Shown: positions 16,110 through 26,487 of the stretch, one piece after another | Layout of the letters: every line of letters starts with the position of its first letter | How positions within the stretch are numbered: the first letter of the stretch is position 1 | Source: Pseudomonas nunensis | GTDB taxonomy: Bacteria; Pseudomonadota; Gammaproteobacteria; Pseudomonadales; Pseudomonadaceae | Length of the DNA: 64,000 nt | NCBI RefSeq assembly: GCF_024296925.1 | Contig: NZ_CP101125.1 | Location: forward strand, 4,094,501-4,158,500 | Direction: 5' to 3' | Program-made: the position numbers and the translations under genes | The notes under the pieces: model-generated | The model's database searches: none | Told to the model about the DNA's origin: nothing | The model's input: only the letters and a program-made list of their open reading frames with translations

Positions 16110-16655
16110 GTTGGCGCTCCTTGCAGATACCGGCTAAGCGCAAGGCGGTGCCGCCACATATAGTAAAATCTCAATTGTGGGTTTGCCGGCGGAATTGAAT
16201 GGCCTTCGTCGTAGCACAAATTCATGATCACGGGGGAATCCTTTCTGTTTCGTGCACGAATAAATATATAGCAAAAGGCTAAAAGCCACTACAAGAAAAC
16301 TAGGCTGGTCATCTCCATGCGCTTCTGCTTCTTATTGAATGAGGATACGTGCTCAAACTACTTCTAGCGGTGCATCACATTTTTTCTTGAACCTACCAGA
16401 TAGGTTGCTGGTAAAAATCAGAGGGTGAGTGAGCGGGTACTTCGTTGATTTCAGTGCAAACTGAATGCATGAAAAATGCAGCGAAAGTGACGGGCGCAGC
16501 GATCAATAGTCACTGAGCACTGAGAACGTATGGCTATGAGAGAAAACGCGAGATAATATAACGCTCATGGCGACACCACTTTGGTGCACCTAAACGCTGT
16601 TCTACTTCGAATTTTTTTGCTGATAAATCCTTGTAGAATCAAGGACTTAGAGATA
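16110..16655. other. Right-end island region without a gene
   Basis: 546 bp of AT-rich DNA between the ABC-3C operon and the right attachment site. It must hold the ABC-3C promoter (TACTAT near 16160 on the minus strand is a possible -10). Sequences similar to the integrase-side repeats occur at 16577 (CACTTTGGTG) and 16596 (GCTGTTCTACTT). TCCTTG/CAAGGA (about 16622-16645) can form a small terminator for ffs supplied by the island. No credible open frame was found. Confidence 0.55.
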
Positions 16656-16721
16656 GGAGGCAACCCCACCAGCCACACCCCGGCACACAATGTTCCCGCT
16701 GTGGCTGCTTCCTTCCGGATC
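16656..16721. other. Right attachment site (attR) inside ffs
   Basis: Identical over 66 bases to 3764-3829. It forms the 3' portion of the intact 4.5S RNA gene. Just inside the island the two ends still share AGGACTT at equivalent distance (3749 and 16642), so some similarity extends past the exact core. Confidence 0.92.
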
Positions 16722-16768
16722 TGACCAGGTTCACGGGTAATCGTTGCGGGGGGACCGATGGGGTCACC
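16656..16768 (-). ncRNA. ffs: 4.5S RNA, signal recognition particle RNA
   Basis: 113 nt. The minus strand begins GGTGACCCC and ends GGGGTTGCC plus TCC; these ends pair over nine bases, as in other bacterial 4.5S RNAs. The apical region contains the universally conserved GGAAGGAAGCA that binds Ffh. The RNA-Ffh particle targets nascent membrane proteins to FtsY. The last 66 bases are identical to the left island repeat, so the island replaced the 3' part of this gene with its own copy and kept it functional. Confidence 0.96.
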
Positions 16769-16800
16769 ATAACGACGTTCACCTGACGGCGAACGGCGCC

Positions 16801-16828
16801 ATTGTACCTATCTGAGTCGAAGTTACAA
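16801..16828 (-). promoter_or_regulatory. Sigma-70 promoter of ffs
   Basis: On the minus strand a -35 TTGTAA (16828-16823) and a -10 TACAAT (16806-16801) are separated by 16 bp. Initiation near 16794 would give a leader of about 26 nt before the mature 5' end, similar to the RNase P-processed leader of enterobacterial 4.5S RNA. Confidence 0.75.
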
Positions 16829-16894
16829 CCGTTCGATCCAGATTAAAAATATGAATCAGGTCAAGGACATGCGCCGCGCCCGAAAACCCGCTTC

Positions 16895-17025
16895 GTAGCA
16901 GCTGGCGAAGCCTGCGTTCGGCTGCGCAGCAGTCGCTTATAAGGCGCATGCAGTTTGCCTGGAGACTGCGGAGCCGGATTTTACGACTGCTTCGCAGCCG
17001 AACGCAGGCTGCGCCAGCTGCTACA
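16895..17025. repeat. Long inverted repeat (GTAGCAGCTGGCGAAGCCTGCG family)
   Basis: About 40-base arms (16895 onward and 16984-17025) are near-perfect inverted copies. It is related to the repeat at 43119-43265 and sits between ffs and the 3' end of the zinc peptidase gene. Confidence 0.75.
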
Positions 17026-17041
17026 CAGGCTTGCATTGCTC

Positions 17042-18205
17042 CTATTGCGCCAACACCTCATCCGCCCTGCCGCCCTCCTGCTGGATCACCAGGTGGATAA
17101 AGTGCAGCTTGGCGATCACCGCTGGCGGCAGGACGAACGGATAGAAATCCGGCTGACCCATGCTGCGCGACAACTCGTTGAGCATACCGGCCAGTTCGAT
17201 CCACGCATTGACGAACGACAGGAACGCCGCACCGCCGGGATGCTGCGGATCGTAGAGCGTGCTGGACGGGAATGGCTGGTAATCGAAATCCATTTCCCGA
17301 GCGCTCATGCCGAAGCCCAGGGCGGTGTCCACCGCGTCCATCATGTGCAGGTAGTGCGCCCAGGTTTCGGCCCAGTCTTCCCATGGGTGCATCGTCGCGT
17401 AGGCGCTGACGTACTGTTGCTGCCAGTCCAGCGGCGCGCCTTGCTGGTAGTGGCGCTCAAGGGATTCGGCGTAGCTCGCGCGCTCGTCACCGAACAGGCC
17501 ACGAAACGGTTCCAGCCATTGGCTGTTGGCGATCAAGCGATCCCAGTAGTAATGCCCGACCTCATGACGGAAATGCCCGAGCAGCGTGCGATACGGCTCG
17601 TGCATCTGCACCCGGATCTGTTCACGGTGAGCGTCGTCGGCTTCCTTGATGTCGAGGGTGATCAGGCCGTTGGCGTGACCGGTGGTGGGCGGCTTGCCTT
17701 CCAGATCGACGCCGATGAAATCGAAGGCCAGGCCGGTTTCTTCGTCCACGGTTTTCGGGATCACCTGCAACCCGAGGCTGACCAGTTGCGCAACCAGACG
17801 CCGCTTGGCCGTTTCGACCTTGCGCCAGCGTTCAGGGTTTTCGGGAATCGATAGATCAGGGATGGTGTGATTCAGGCTACACGCGATGCATAACGCGTCG
17901 TGATCGTTGGCCGGCAGTAGCCAGTTACAGGCGGCCGGAGAATCGAGATTGGCGCAGCGGCGGAACACACCGGCCTCGGGATCGGCGTCGAGTAGCCAGG
18001 TGTCCGTTTGCGGGCCGGGCTGCAGGGACGACAGGCGACTCTGTTCCGGCTGATAGCCCAGCGCCGCCGAACAGGCCAGGCACTGACTGTTGCGAAAGAA
18101 CAGCGACTGGCCGCAGCGGCACTGCCAGACCTTGCTGTTGCGCGAACTCTCACCGATGAAAGGCGCGGCGATGCGGGAACTGAGCTGTTCGAAGAAACGG
18201 TACAT
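17042..18205 (-). CDS. Putative zinc-binding metallopeptidase
   Basis: 387 residues. An N-terminal zinc ribbon (CxC at about 29-31 and CxxC at about 42-45) is followed by a zincin-like domain with the HExxH motif in HFRHEVGHYYWD (near residue 216) and a downstream acidic/aromatic block (HPWEDWAETWAHYLHMMD) that fits a third zinc ligand. This matches the family of uncharacterised zinc-binding peptidases of proteobacteria. It is cytoplasmic by lack of a signal peptide; the substrate is unknown. A clear GGGAGAG ribosome site precedes the ATG. It is the last gene in the smc-zipA-ligA direction, separated from ligA by a repeat. Confidence 0.88.
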   Translation of the reverse strand: MYRFFEQLSSRIAAPFIGESSRNSKVWQCRCGQSLFFRNSQCLACSAALGYQPEQSRLSSLQPGPQTDTWLLDADPEAGVFRRCANLDSPAACNWLLPANDHDALCIACSLNHTIPDLSIPENPERWRKVETAKRRLVAQLVSLGLQVIPKTVDEETGLAFDFIGVDLEGKPPTTGHANGLITLDIKEADDAHREQIRVQMHEPYRTLLGHFRHEVGHYYWDRLIANSQWLEPFRGLFGDERASYAESLERHYQQGAPLDWQQQYVSAYATMHPWEDWAETWAHYLHMMDAVDTALGFGMSAREMDFDYQPFPSSTLYDPQHPGGAAFLSFVNAWIELAGMLNELSRSMGQPDFYPFVLPPAVIAKLHFIHLVIQQEGGRADEVLAQ

Positions 18206-18288
18206 GGCGAACTCTCCCTGAGGGGTGCCAAGACTAGATCATTTCAGCTCGCTGATCGTTCCCATAATTGTGCCGGAGAGCGTTTGTC

Positions 18289-18387
18289 TGTGGCGAGGGA
18301 GCTTGCTCCCGCTCGACTGCGCAGCAGGCGCCAGCATCGAGGGGGACCACTTCGCGCTCCAGCGGGAGCAAGCTCCCTCGCCACAGG
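18289..18387. repeat. Inverted repeat (GTGGCGAGGGAGCTTGCTCCCGCT family)
   Basis: Left arm TGTGGCGAGGGAGCTTGCTC and its inverted copy at 18363-18387 flank a short spacer between ligA and the zinc peptidase gene. It is a typical Pseudomonas intergenic palindrome; both neighbours read leftward, so it lies inside the operon gap. Confidence 0.75.
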
Positions 18388-18394
18388 TCAGGTG

Positions 18395-20791
<2,397 letters not shown>

Positions 20792-20810
20792 TCAATCTCA
20801 TCAAGATCAA

Positions 20811-20896
20811 GAGATCGCAGCCTCGTTTCACTCGACAGCTCCTACGGAAATTCGATCCCTGTAGGAGTTGTCGAGTGAAACGAGGCTACGATCTTT
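20811..20896. repeat. Inverted repeat (GATCGCAGCCTCGTTTCACTCGACAGCT family)
   Basis: Arms at about 20811-20843 and 20861-20896 are inverted copies separated by a short variable loop. The same element occurs at 32697, 35130, 37317 and 50294, and a shorter relative at 63768. It lies between zipA and ligA. Confidence 0.85.
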
Positions 20897-20901
20897 TGCC
20901 T

Positions 20902-21756
20902 TTATCGTTTCTGGGTCAGTGCGCGACGTTCGAACTCAACGATGCGCTGACGGTAGTGCTCAATCGTCTGGGCAGTCAGCACGCTGCGCTGGTCGTCTTT
21001 CAGTTCGCCGTTCAGCTCCTGGGACAGTTTGCGCGCTGCAGCCACCATCACGTCGAAGGCTTGCTTCGGATGACGCGGGCCTGGCAGGCCGAGGAAGAAG
21101 CTCACCGCCGGGGTGCTGAAATGGTCGATGTCGTCCAGATCAAAGATGCCCGGCTTGACCGCATTGGCCATGGAGAACAGCACTTCACCGTTGCCAGCCA
21201 TGCTTTCGTGGCGGTGGAAAATATCCATCTCGCCGAAACGCAGACCGCTTTCCAGAATGTTCTGCAACAGCGCCGGGCCTTTGAAGCCGGCGGCGTCGCG
21301 GCAGATCACGCTGATCACCAGCACTTCTTCGGCTTGCGGTTGTTCTTTATCGCTGACAGCAGGCGAAGCCTTGGTGTCATCCGGGAAATCGTCATCACGG
21401 CTGCTGAAGCTCGGGCCGCCGTCCAGGTCCAGGCTGAGGTTCATGTCACCCTGGGAAGGCTCGGCATGGCCACGCTTGCCGCGCTTGGAACCCGACTCAC
21501 GGGGTTCCCGGGCCGGCATGCTCACCGATGGCAAATCATGCTCGTCGAGCTGCGGCTCTTTATGTGTATCCAGCACCCGTGGCGGGCCCAACAGCTCGGC
21601 GCTGGTGTCCTCGTCCGGCAGGTTGGACAGACTTCGATCAAGACGGAACTTCAGTTTTCCCTTGCCGCCGCGCATACGGCGCCAGCCATCGAAAAGAATA
21701 CCGGCAATGACAATAATGCCGATGACGATCAGCCACTCGCGCAGACCGATTTCCAT
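20902..21756 (-). CDS. zipA: Cell division protein ZipA
   Basis: 284 residues. An N-terminal membrane anchor (about 7-22, [20 protein letters not shown]) is followed by a basic stretch, a charged Pro/Asp-rich linker (about 50-140) and the C-terminal FtsZ-binding domain (about 145-275). ZipA tethers the FtsZ ring to the inner membrane. It sits between smc and ligA as in other Pseudomonas. The upstream gap carries its promoter. Confidence 0.95.
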   Translation of the reverse strand: MEIGLREWLIVIGIIVIAGILFDGWRRMRGGKGKLKFRLDRSLSNLPDEDTSAELLGPPRVLDTHKEPQLDEHDLPSVSMPAREPRESGSKRGKRGHAEPSQGDMNLSLDLDGGPSFSSRDDDFPDDTKASPAVSDKEQPQAEEVLVISVICRDAAGFKGPALLQNILESGLRFGEMDIFHRHESMAGNGEVLFSMANAVKPGIFDLDDIDHFSTPAVSFFLGLPGPRHPKQAFDVMVAAARKLSQELNGELKDDQRSVLTAQTIEHYRQRIVEFERRALTQKR

Positions 21757-22071
21757 GTAATCCCGTGCCTCTATAAAAAATGCTGAAAAATAAGGGGTTT
21801 ACAACGTGCAAACCGCTTTAAAACGTGGCGCCAACTCTATGTTCTGACAGGCGTTTTGCCCACGTATACGAAAAATTGACATTAAACTAGCACGACCAAA
21901 GGCAACTTTACACCGTCTGTCAAAATCGCTGCGCAAATTGTGTCGATTTGCCATCTTCATTCAACAACCAGCGCAGACGCATGGCACGCGCAGCTCAAGC
22001 TACAAGTCGCAAGCTTCAAGCCTCAAGCTATTCCTCTTGCAGCTTAAGGCTTATGGCTTGTAGCTGCGCCG
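21757..22071. other. smc-zipA intergenic region with a repeat
   Basis: 315 bp. The part near zipA is AT-rich and probably promoter DNA. At about 21996-22070 lies a repeat built of CAAGCTACAAG / CTTCAAGC-type units whose arms (AGCTACAAG and CTTGTAGCT) are inverted; this AGCTTGTAGCTT family is common in Pseudomonas. Confidence 0.6.
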
Positions 22072-25000
22072 CTAGGCGTCCACCATCGCCATCGCCTCCT
22101 CGACATCCACTGCCACCAAGCGTGAACAACCCGGCTCGTGCATCGTCACCCCCATCAGTTGATCAGCCATTTCCATGGCGATCTTGTTGTGGGTGATATA
22201 GATGAACTGCACCGTCTGCGACATCTCTTTGACCAGCCGTGCGTAGCGTCCAACGTTAGCGTCATCCAGTGGCGCGTCAACTTCATCGAGCATGCAGAAC
22301 GGCGCCGGGTTCAACTTGAAGATCGCAAAAACCAGGGCCAATGCGGTCAGGGCTTTTTCGCCACCGGAGAGCAAATGGATGGTGCTGTTCTTCTTTCCTG
22401 GCGGCCGCGCCATGATCGTTACCCCTGTATCGAGTAGATCTTCGCCCGTCAGTTCCAAATACGCGCTGCCGCCACCGAAAACTTTTGGGAAAAGTGCCTG
22501 AATTCCGGCATTGATCTGATCAAAGGTATCTTTGAAGCGGTTGCGCGTCTCTTTGTCGATCTTGCGAATCACGTTTTCCAACGTATCCAGCGCTTCCACC
22601 AGATCGTCGTTCTGCGCATCCAGATAACGTTTACGCTCGGATTGTTGCGTGTATTCGTCGATGGCCGCGAGGTTGATCGCACCGAGACGCGCAATGCGCG
22701 CGGCAATGCGTTCCAGCTCTTCCTCGGCCTCTTTCTCATTGGCCTCGGCCACCAGGGTTGCGATCACGCCGTGAAGGTCGTAGCCGTCTTCCAGCAATTG
22801 ATCTTCGAGGGTCTTGCGCCGCACGGTCAGGGCTTGCCATTCCATGCGCTGGTGTTCGAGTTGGCCACGGATCAATTGCGATTGCTGCTCGGCCTGATTG
22901 CGGCGTTTCTCGGCGTCGCGCAATTCGCGGTCGGCATCTTCCATGGCGGTTTGCGCGGTCTTGAGTTCTTCGTCGACGGTCATGCGCTTGTCGAGCAACT
23001 CTTCGAGTTTCAGACGCAGCTCTTCCAGCGGCGCCTCGCCCTCCTCCAGGTTCAGACTGAGCTGCTCGCGCTTCTCGGTCAGGCGCTCGGACTGCATCTC
23101 CAGACGCTCAAGGGCCTGGCGCGTGGAATCGTGTTGCGCCTTGAGCGAACCCAGACGCACCGCCAATTGATGCGCGTGATCCTTGTGCTGCCGGGCTTCC
23201 TGACGCACGCGATCGAGGCGTTCACGCAAGCTGTCGCGCTGGGCCAGCAGCAGCTCGCGCTGCTCGGTGTCCAGCGCCATGCTGTCGAGGGCTTCCTGCA
23301 ATTGCAGGCGCGCTTCGCCGATGTTTTCGTGTTCCAGTGAGCGCTGTTCGCCAAGCTCGGTGAGTTCTTCGTCGAGACGCGTTCGGCGCAGGGTCAGTTG
23401 TTCAGCCTTGGCTTTGCCGGCGGACAACTGCGCTTTCAATTCACCTTGCTGACGGGCTTCGTCTTGCAGCAGACGGCGCAGATGTTCGCGACCGTTTTCC
23501 TGCTGACGCTGTTGTGCCCGAAAGTTTTGCAGCTGGGTTTCCAGGGTTTCGACCGAGGCTTCGCGCTCTTCGCGCTCAAGGCCCAGTTGCTGGATTTCCT
23601 GGCCACGGGCGAGCACGCCGCTTTCCGCTTCACTGGCGCGACGCACACGTAAAAAGTGTCGTCCTACCCAGTAACCGTCTCGGCTGATCAGGCTTTCGCC
23701 AGGCTTCAATTGAGCGCGCGAGGCCAGAGCCTGCTCGAGGCTGTCCACCGGTTTGACCTGCCCCAGCCACGGCGACAGATCGATCTGCGCCTCGACCTTG
23801 TCGAGCAAACTGCCGGCCACGCGCACGCCATCGCTGGCAGGGCTGAGCAAGCGCAGATCGCCCTGGGAAAACCCGGCCAGATCGAAATCGCCGAAGTCGT
23901 CCACCAGCACCGCTTGCAGGTCGGCACCGAGCACGGTTTCCACCGCCAGCTCCCAACCGGCCTCGACCTTCAGGCCTTCGGCCAGGCGCGGACGCTCTGC
24001 CAGATTCTGTTCACGCAACCATTCGGCCGTGCCGGTGCCCGGATCAAGCGCGGCCTGCTGCAAGGCTTCAAGGGACGCAAGCCGACCATTGAGGCGCTGC
24101 AAATCGCCCTGCGCCTGTTGCTGCGCGGTCAATGCGTGCTGCAATTCCTGACGCAGTTGTTCAAGCTTTTCGACCTGAGCTTGTTCACTGGTCTGCAAAT
24201 CCTCAAGCGTCGCTTCGGATTCAGCGAGCTGCTCGCTGAGTTCCATGATCGCAGCATCTTCCGGATCCGCCGAAAGCAACGCACGCTCTTCGCCCAGACG
24301 CTTCTGGCGATCAGCCAGGCGCTCCATGCTGGTTTCCAGCTGCTGGATTCGCGACTGCTGCACTTCAGACTGGCGACGCGGTTCGGCGGCGGTGAGGTTG
24401 AACGTGTCCCACTGCTCTTGCCACGCATGCATGGTGGTTTCGGATTCTTCCAGCGCGGCGGCGGCCTCTTCGGCGGCTGCGCTGGTGACTTCCTGCTCCG
24501 GCGTGAGCATGTCTAGCTCTTCGCCGAGGGTCAGCAGCAAGGTGCGGTCGTGACCCAGGTGCGACTCGGTTTCCAGACGCGCGCGCTCGGCTTCCTTCAA
24601 ATCGTCCTGCAACTGGCGCAAGCGCTGCTGGCCGTGCTGGATGCTCTGCTCGACCCGGGCGATGTCGCCACCGACCGAATAGAAACGCCCCTGCACCAGA
24701 TTGAAGCGCTCGGACAGGTCATGGTGACCGTCACGCAGGCGTTCAATCGCCGCATCGGCGTTGCGCTGTTCGGCGACCAAAGCTTCGAAAGTGATTTCCT
24801 GGTTGCCGATGATTGCTTCGCGCTGTCCGACTTGTTCGTTCAACGCCTGCCAGCGCAGGGCCGACAATTGGGCCTTGAGCTGACGCTCCTCGCCCTTGTA
24901 TTCCTGATACTTCTTCGCCGACTCGGCCTGGCGATGCAAGCGTTCGAGTTGACGCTCAAGCTCTTCGCGCAAGTCGGTCAGGCGTGCGAGGTTTTCGTGG

Positions 25001-25560
25001 GTGCGGCGAATGCGGTTTTCAGTCTCGCGCCGGCGCTCCTTGTACTTGGAGATCCCCGCCGCTTCTTCAATAAAGTTACGCAGGTCTTCGGGCTTGGCTT
25101 CGATCAGCTTGGAGATCATGCCCTGCTCGATGATCGAGTAGCTGCGCGGGCCCAGGCCGGTGCCGAGGAAGATGTCGGTGATGTCGCGACGACGGCATTT
25201 GGTGCCGTTCAGGTAGTAGCTGTTCTGGCTGTCGCGGGTGACTTTGCGGCGAATCGAGATTTCCGCGTAGGCCGCGTATTCGCCGACCAGGGTGCCGTCG
25301 GAGTTGTCGAACACCAGTTCGATACTCGCCTGGCTCACCGGTTTGCGGCTGGTCGAGCCGTTGAAGATGACGTCGGTCATCGACTCGCCGCGCAGGTTCT
25401 TGGCCGAGCTCTCGCCCATCACCCAACGCACGGCGTCGATGATGTTCGACTTGCCGCAACCATTGGGCCCGACCACCGCCGCCATGTTACTGGGGAAGTT
25501 CACCGTGGTCGGGTCGACGAAGGATTTGAACCCCGCCAGTTTGATGCACTTGAGCCGCAC
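22072..25560 (-). CDS. smc: Chromosome segregation SMC ATPase
   Basis: 1162 residues. Walker A GPNGCGKS (31-38) is at the N-terminus, and the ABC signature LLSGGEKALTALAL and Walker B FCMLDEVDAPLDD are at the C-terminus. Two long coiled coils (about 170-500 and 680-1000) flank a hinge (about 510-665). SMC with ScpAB organises and helps segregate the chromosome. The start is a GTG immediately after the GntR gene stop (2-bp gap), so it may be translated from the same mRNA. Confidence 0.98.
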   Translation of the reverse strand: MRLKCIKLAGFKSFVDPTTVNFPSNMAAVVGPNGCGKSNIIDAVRWVMGESSAKNLRGESMTDVIFNGSTSRKPVSQASIELVFDNSDGTLVGEYAAYAEISIRRKVTRDSQNSYYLNGTKCRRRDITDIFLGTGLGPRSYSIIEQGMISKLIEAKPEDLRNFIEEAAGISKYKERRRETENRIRRTHENLARLTDLREELERQLERLHRQAESAKKYQEYKGEERQLKAQLSALRWQALNEQVGQREAIIGNQEITFEALVAEQRNADAAIERLRDGHHDLSERFNLVQGRFYSVGGDIARVEQSIQHGQQRLRQLQDDLKEAERARLETESHLGHDRTLLLTLGEELDMLTPEQEVTSAAAEEAAAALEESETTMHAWQEQWDTFNLTAAEPRRQSEVQQSRIQQLETSMERLADRQKRLGEERALLSADPEDAAIMELSEQLAESEATLEDLQTSEQAQVEKLEQLRQELQHALTAQQQAQGDLQRLNGRLASLEALQQAALDPGTGTAEWLREQNLAERPRLAEGLKVEAGWELAVETVLGADLQAVLVDDFGDFDLAGFSQGDLRLLSPASDGVRVAGSLLDKVEAQIDLSPWLGQVKPVDSLEQALASRAQLKPGESLISRDGYWVGRHFLRVRRASEAESGVLARGQEIQQLGLEREEREASVETLETQLQNFRAQQRQQENGREHLRRLLQDEARQQGELKAQLSAGKAKAEQLTLRRTRLDEELTELGEQRSLEHENIGEARLQLQEALDSMALDTEQRELLLAQRDSLRERLDRVRQEARQHKDHAHQLAVRLGSLKAQHDSTRQALERLEMQSERLTEKREQLSLNLEEGEAPLEELRLKLEELLDKRMTVDEELKTAQTAMEDADRELRDAEKRRNQAEQQSQLIRGQLEHQRMEWQALTVRRKTLEDQLLEDGYDLHGVIATLVAEANEKEAEEELERIAARIARLGAINLAAIDEYTQQSERKRYLDAQNDDLVEALDTLENVIRKIDKETRNRFKDTFDQINAGIQALFPKVFGGGSAYLELTGEDLLDTGVTIMARPPGKKNSTIHLLSGGEKALTALALVFAIFKLNPAPFCMLDEVDAPLDDANVGRYARLVKEMSQTVQFIYITHNKIAMEMADQLMGVTMHEPGCSRLVAVDVEEAMAMVDA

Positions 25561-25562
25561 GC

Positions 25563-26222
25563 TTAAGCGCCCGTCAGGGCGGAAACCACCAGATCACAGC
25601 TGCGCTGGGCGTAAGCCGTCAGCACCACGCGGATCTGCGGGAAGTCACGGGCGATCACGGCCGCGAGCAAGCGCTCGAACAGCTCCAGGAATTCGCTCAT
25701 CTCGGCTTTGCGCTGTTCCAGGGCGAGGAAATACGCGCGGCTCATGGCCGGTTGCAGGTTCTCGACAGTTTCCTGCAAGTACGGATTGTTGGCGAACGGA
25801 TACGCCGCGCGCATCACGCTGAAGCTGTCGTCGACGAACGTGCGGATGTCCTGACGCTCGTAGCTGGCGGTCAGGCGCTGCTGAATCTGCACGAACGGCG
25901 CCAGGTCGGCCTGGACTTGCCAGCCAGTGGCCACGGCGTTGCCGAGCAAGATGTACAACTCGCTCATCAGCGTGCACAGGCTCTGGACCTTGTGCGCGGT
26001 AAGTTCGGTCACGTGGGCGCCACGTCGCGGCAGGATCGCGATCAGGTGGCGGCGCTCAAGGATCAGCAAGGCCTCACGGACCGAACCGCGGCTGACATTG
26101 AGGGCCAGCGTGACCTTCTGTTCCTGGATGCGCTCTCCCGGCTTCATTTCGCCGCGAATGATACGTTCGGCGAGGTGGTGAGCGATTTGCTCGGCGAGGC
26201 TGTCCGGCGCCTTGAACGTCAT
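25563..26222 (-). CDS. GntR/FadR-family regulator next to xdh
   Basis: 219 residues. An N-terminal winged helix-turn-helix (about 10-75; LNVSRGSVREALLILERRHL) is followed by an FCD effector-binding domain (about 85-205). It is divergent from xdhA, with 265 bp between, so it is the probable regulator of purine catabolism. Two inverted repeats of the type (C/T)TGAC-N6-GTCAG in that gap are candidate operators. The ribosome site AAGGACA is well placed. The ligand is unknown; a purine is inferred from context. Confidence 0.9.
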   Translation of the reverse strand: MTFKAPDSLAEQIAHHLAERIIRGEMKPGERIQEQKVTLALNVSRGSVREALLILERRHLIAILPRRGAHVTELTAHKVQSLCTLMSELYILLGNAVATGWQVQADLAPFVQIQQRLTASYERQDIRTFVDDSFSVMRAAYPFANNPYLQETVENLQPAMSRAYFLALEQRKAEMSEFLELFERLLAAVIARDFPQIRVVLTAYAQRSCDLVVSALTGA

Positions 26223-26310
26223 GGTTGTCCTTCAAACTCTTCGATCTGCACAAGCGGCGCAGTGTAGCGCAATTGGTACGTCATGGCGGAGTGCCCACCC
26301 GGCGGTTTTT

Positions 26311-26324
26311 GGCACGAATTAAGC
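26311..26324 (+). promoter_or_regulatory. Sigma-54 promoter upstream of xdhA
   Basis: TTGGCACGAATTAAGCA has GG (26311-26312) and GC (26323-26324) separated by exactly 10 bases, with a perfect -24 element TGGCACG. Transcription would start near 26336. This fits nitrogen-limitation control of purine breakdown. Confidence 0.65.
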
Positions 26325-26392
26325 AAAAAGCAAGCTTTCGAGTCAGGGTCAATACTGATGAAACGTACTGTTGATCGCCAAAACGGGTTTTC

Positions 26393-26431
26393 CTGACCTT
26401 TAAGTCAGAAAATCATTGACCGAAAAGTCAG
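26393..26431 (+). promoter_or_regulatory. Paired inverted repeats, candidate GntR operator
   Basis: CTGAC-N6-GTCAG (26393-26408) and TTGAC-N6-GTCAG (26416-26431) are spaced 23 bp start to start, between the predicted sigma-54 start site and the xdhA start codon. Position and symmetry suit binding of a dimeric GntR-type repressor. Confidence 0.5.
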
Positions 26432-26487
26432 ACCTGATAAATTCGGCTCAATCGGTTAACAACAATAATGAGTCTGCGAGGCCTTCC

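Larger units (their letters stand above)
3764..16721. mobile_element. Integrated genomic island in the ffs (4.5S RNA) gene
   Basis: About 12.96 kb bounded by exact 66-bp direct repeats (3764-3829 and 16656-16721) that both match the 3' part of the 4.5S RNA gene. A tyrosine integrase lies just inside the left repeat, and base composition shifts to clearly more AT-rich DNA between the repeats, most strongly at 5.3-7.4 and 11.2-16.6 kb. The right repeat belongs to the intact ffs, so the element restores the gene it enters and the old 3' end is left at the far side. Cargo: small unknown genes, a serine recombinase, a KAP-like NTPase and an ABC-3C system. No conjugation, capsid or relaxase genes were recognised, so mobility would be limited to site-specific integration and excision or need a helper. 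Confidence 0.93.

Noticed and set aside
20811..20896. CRISPR-like spaced repeats
   Set aside because: The intergenic elements are single inverted repeats scattered over the window, not regular direct repeats with spacers, and no cas genes are present.
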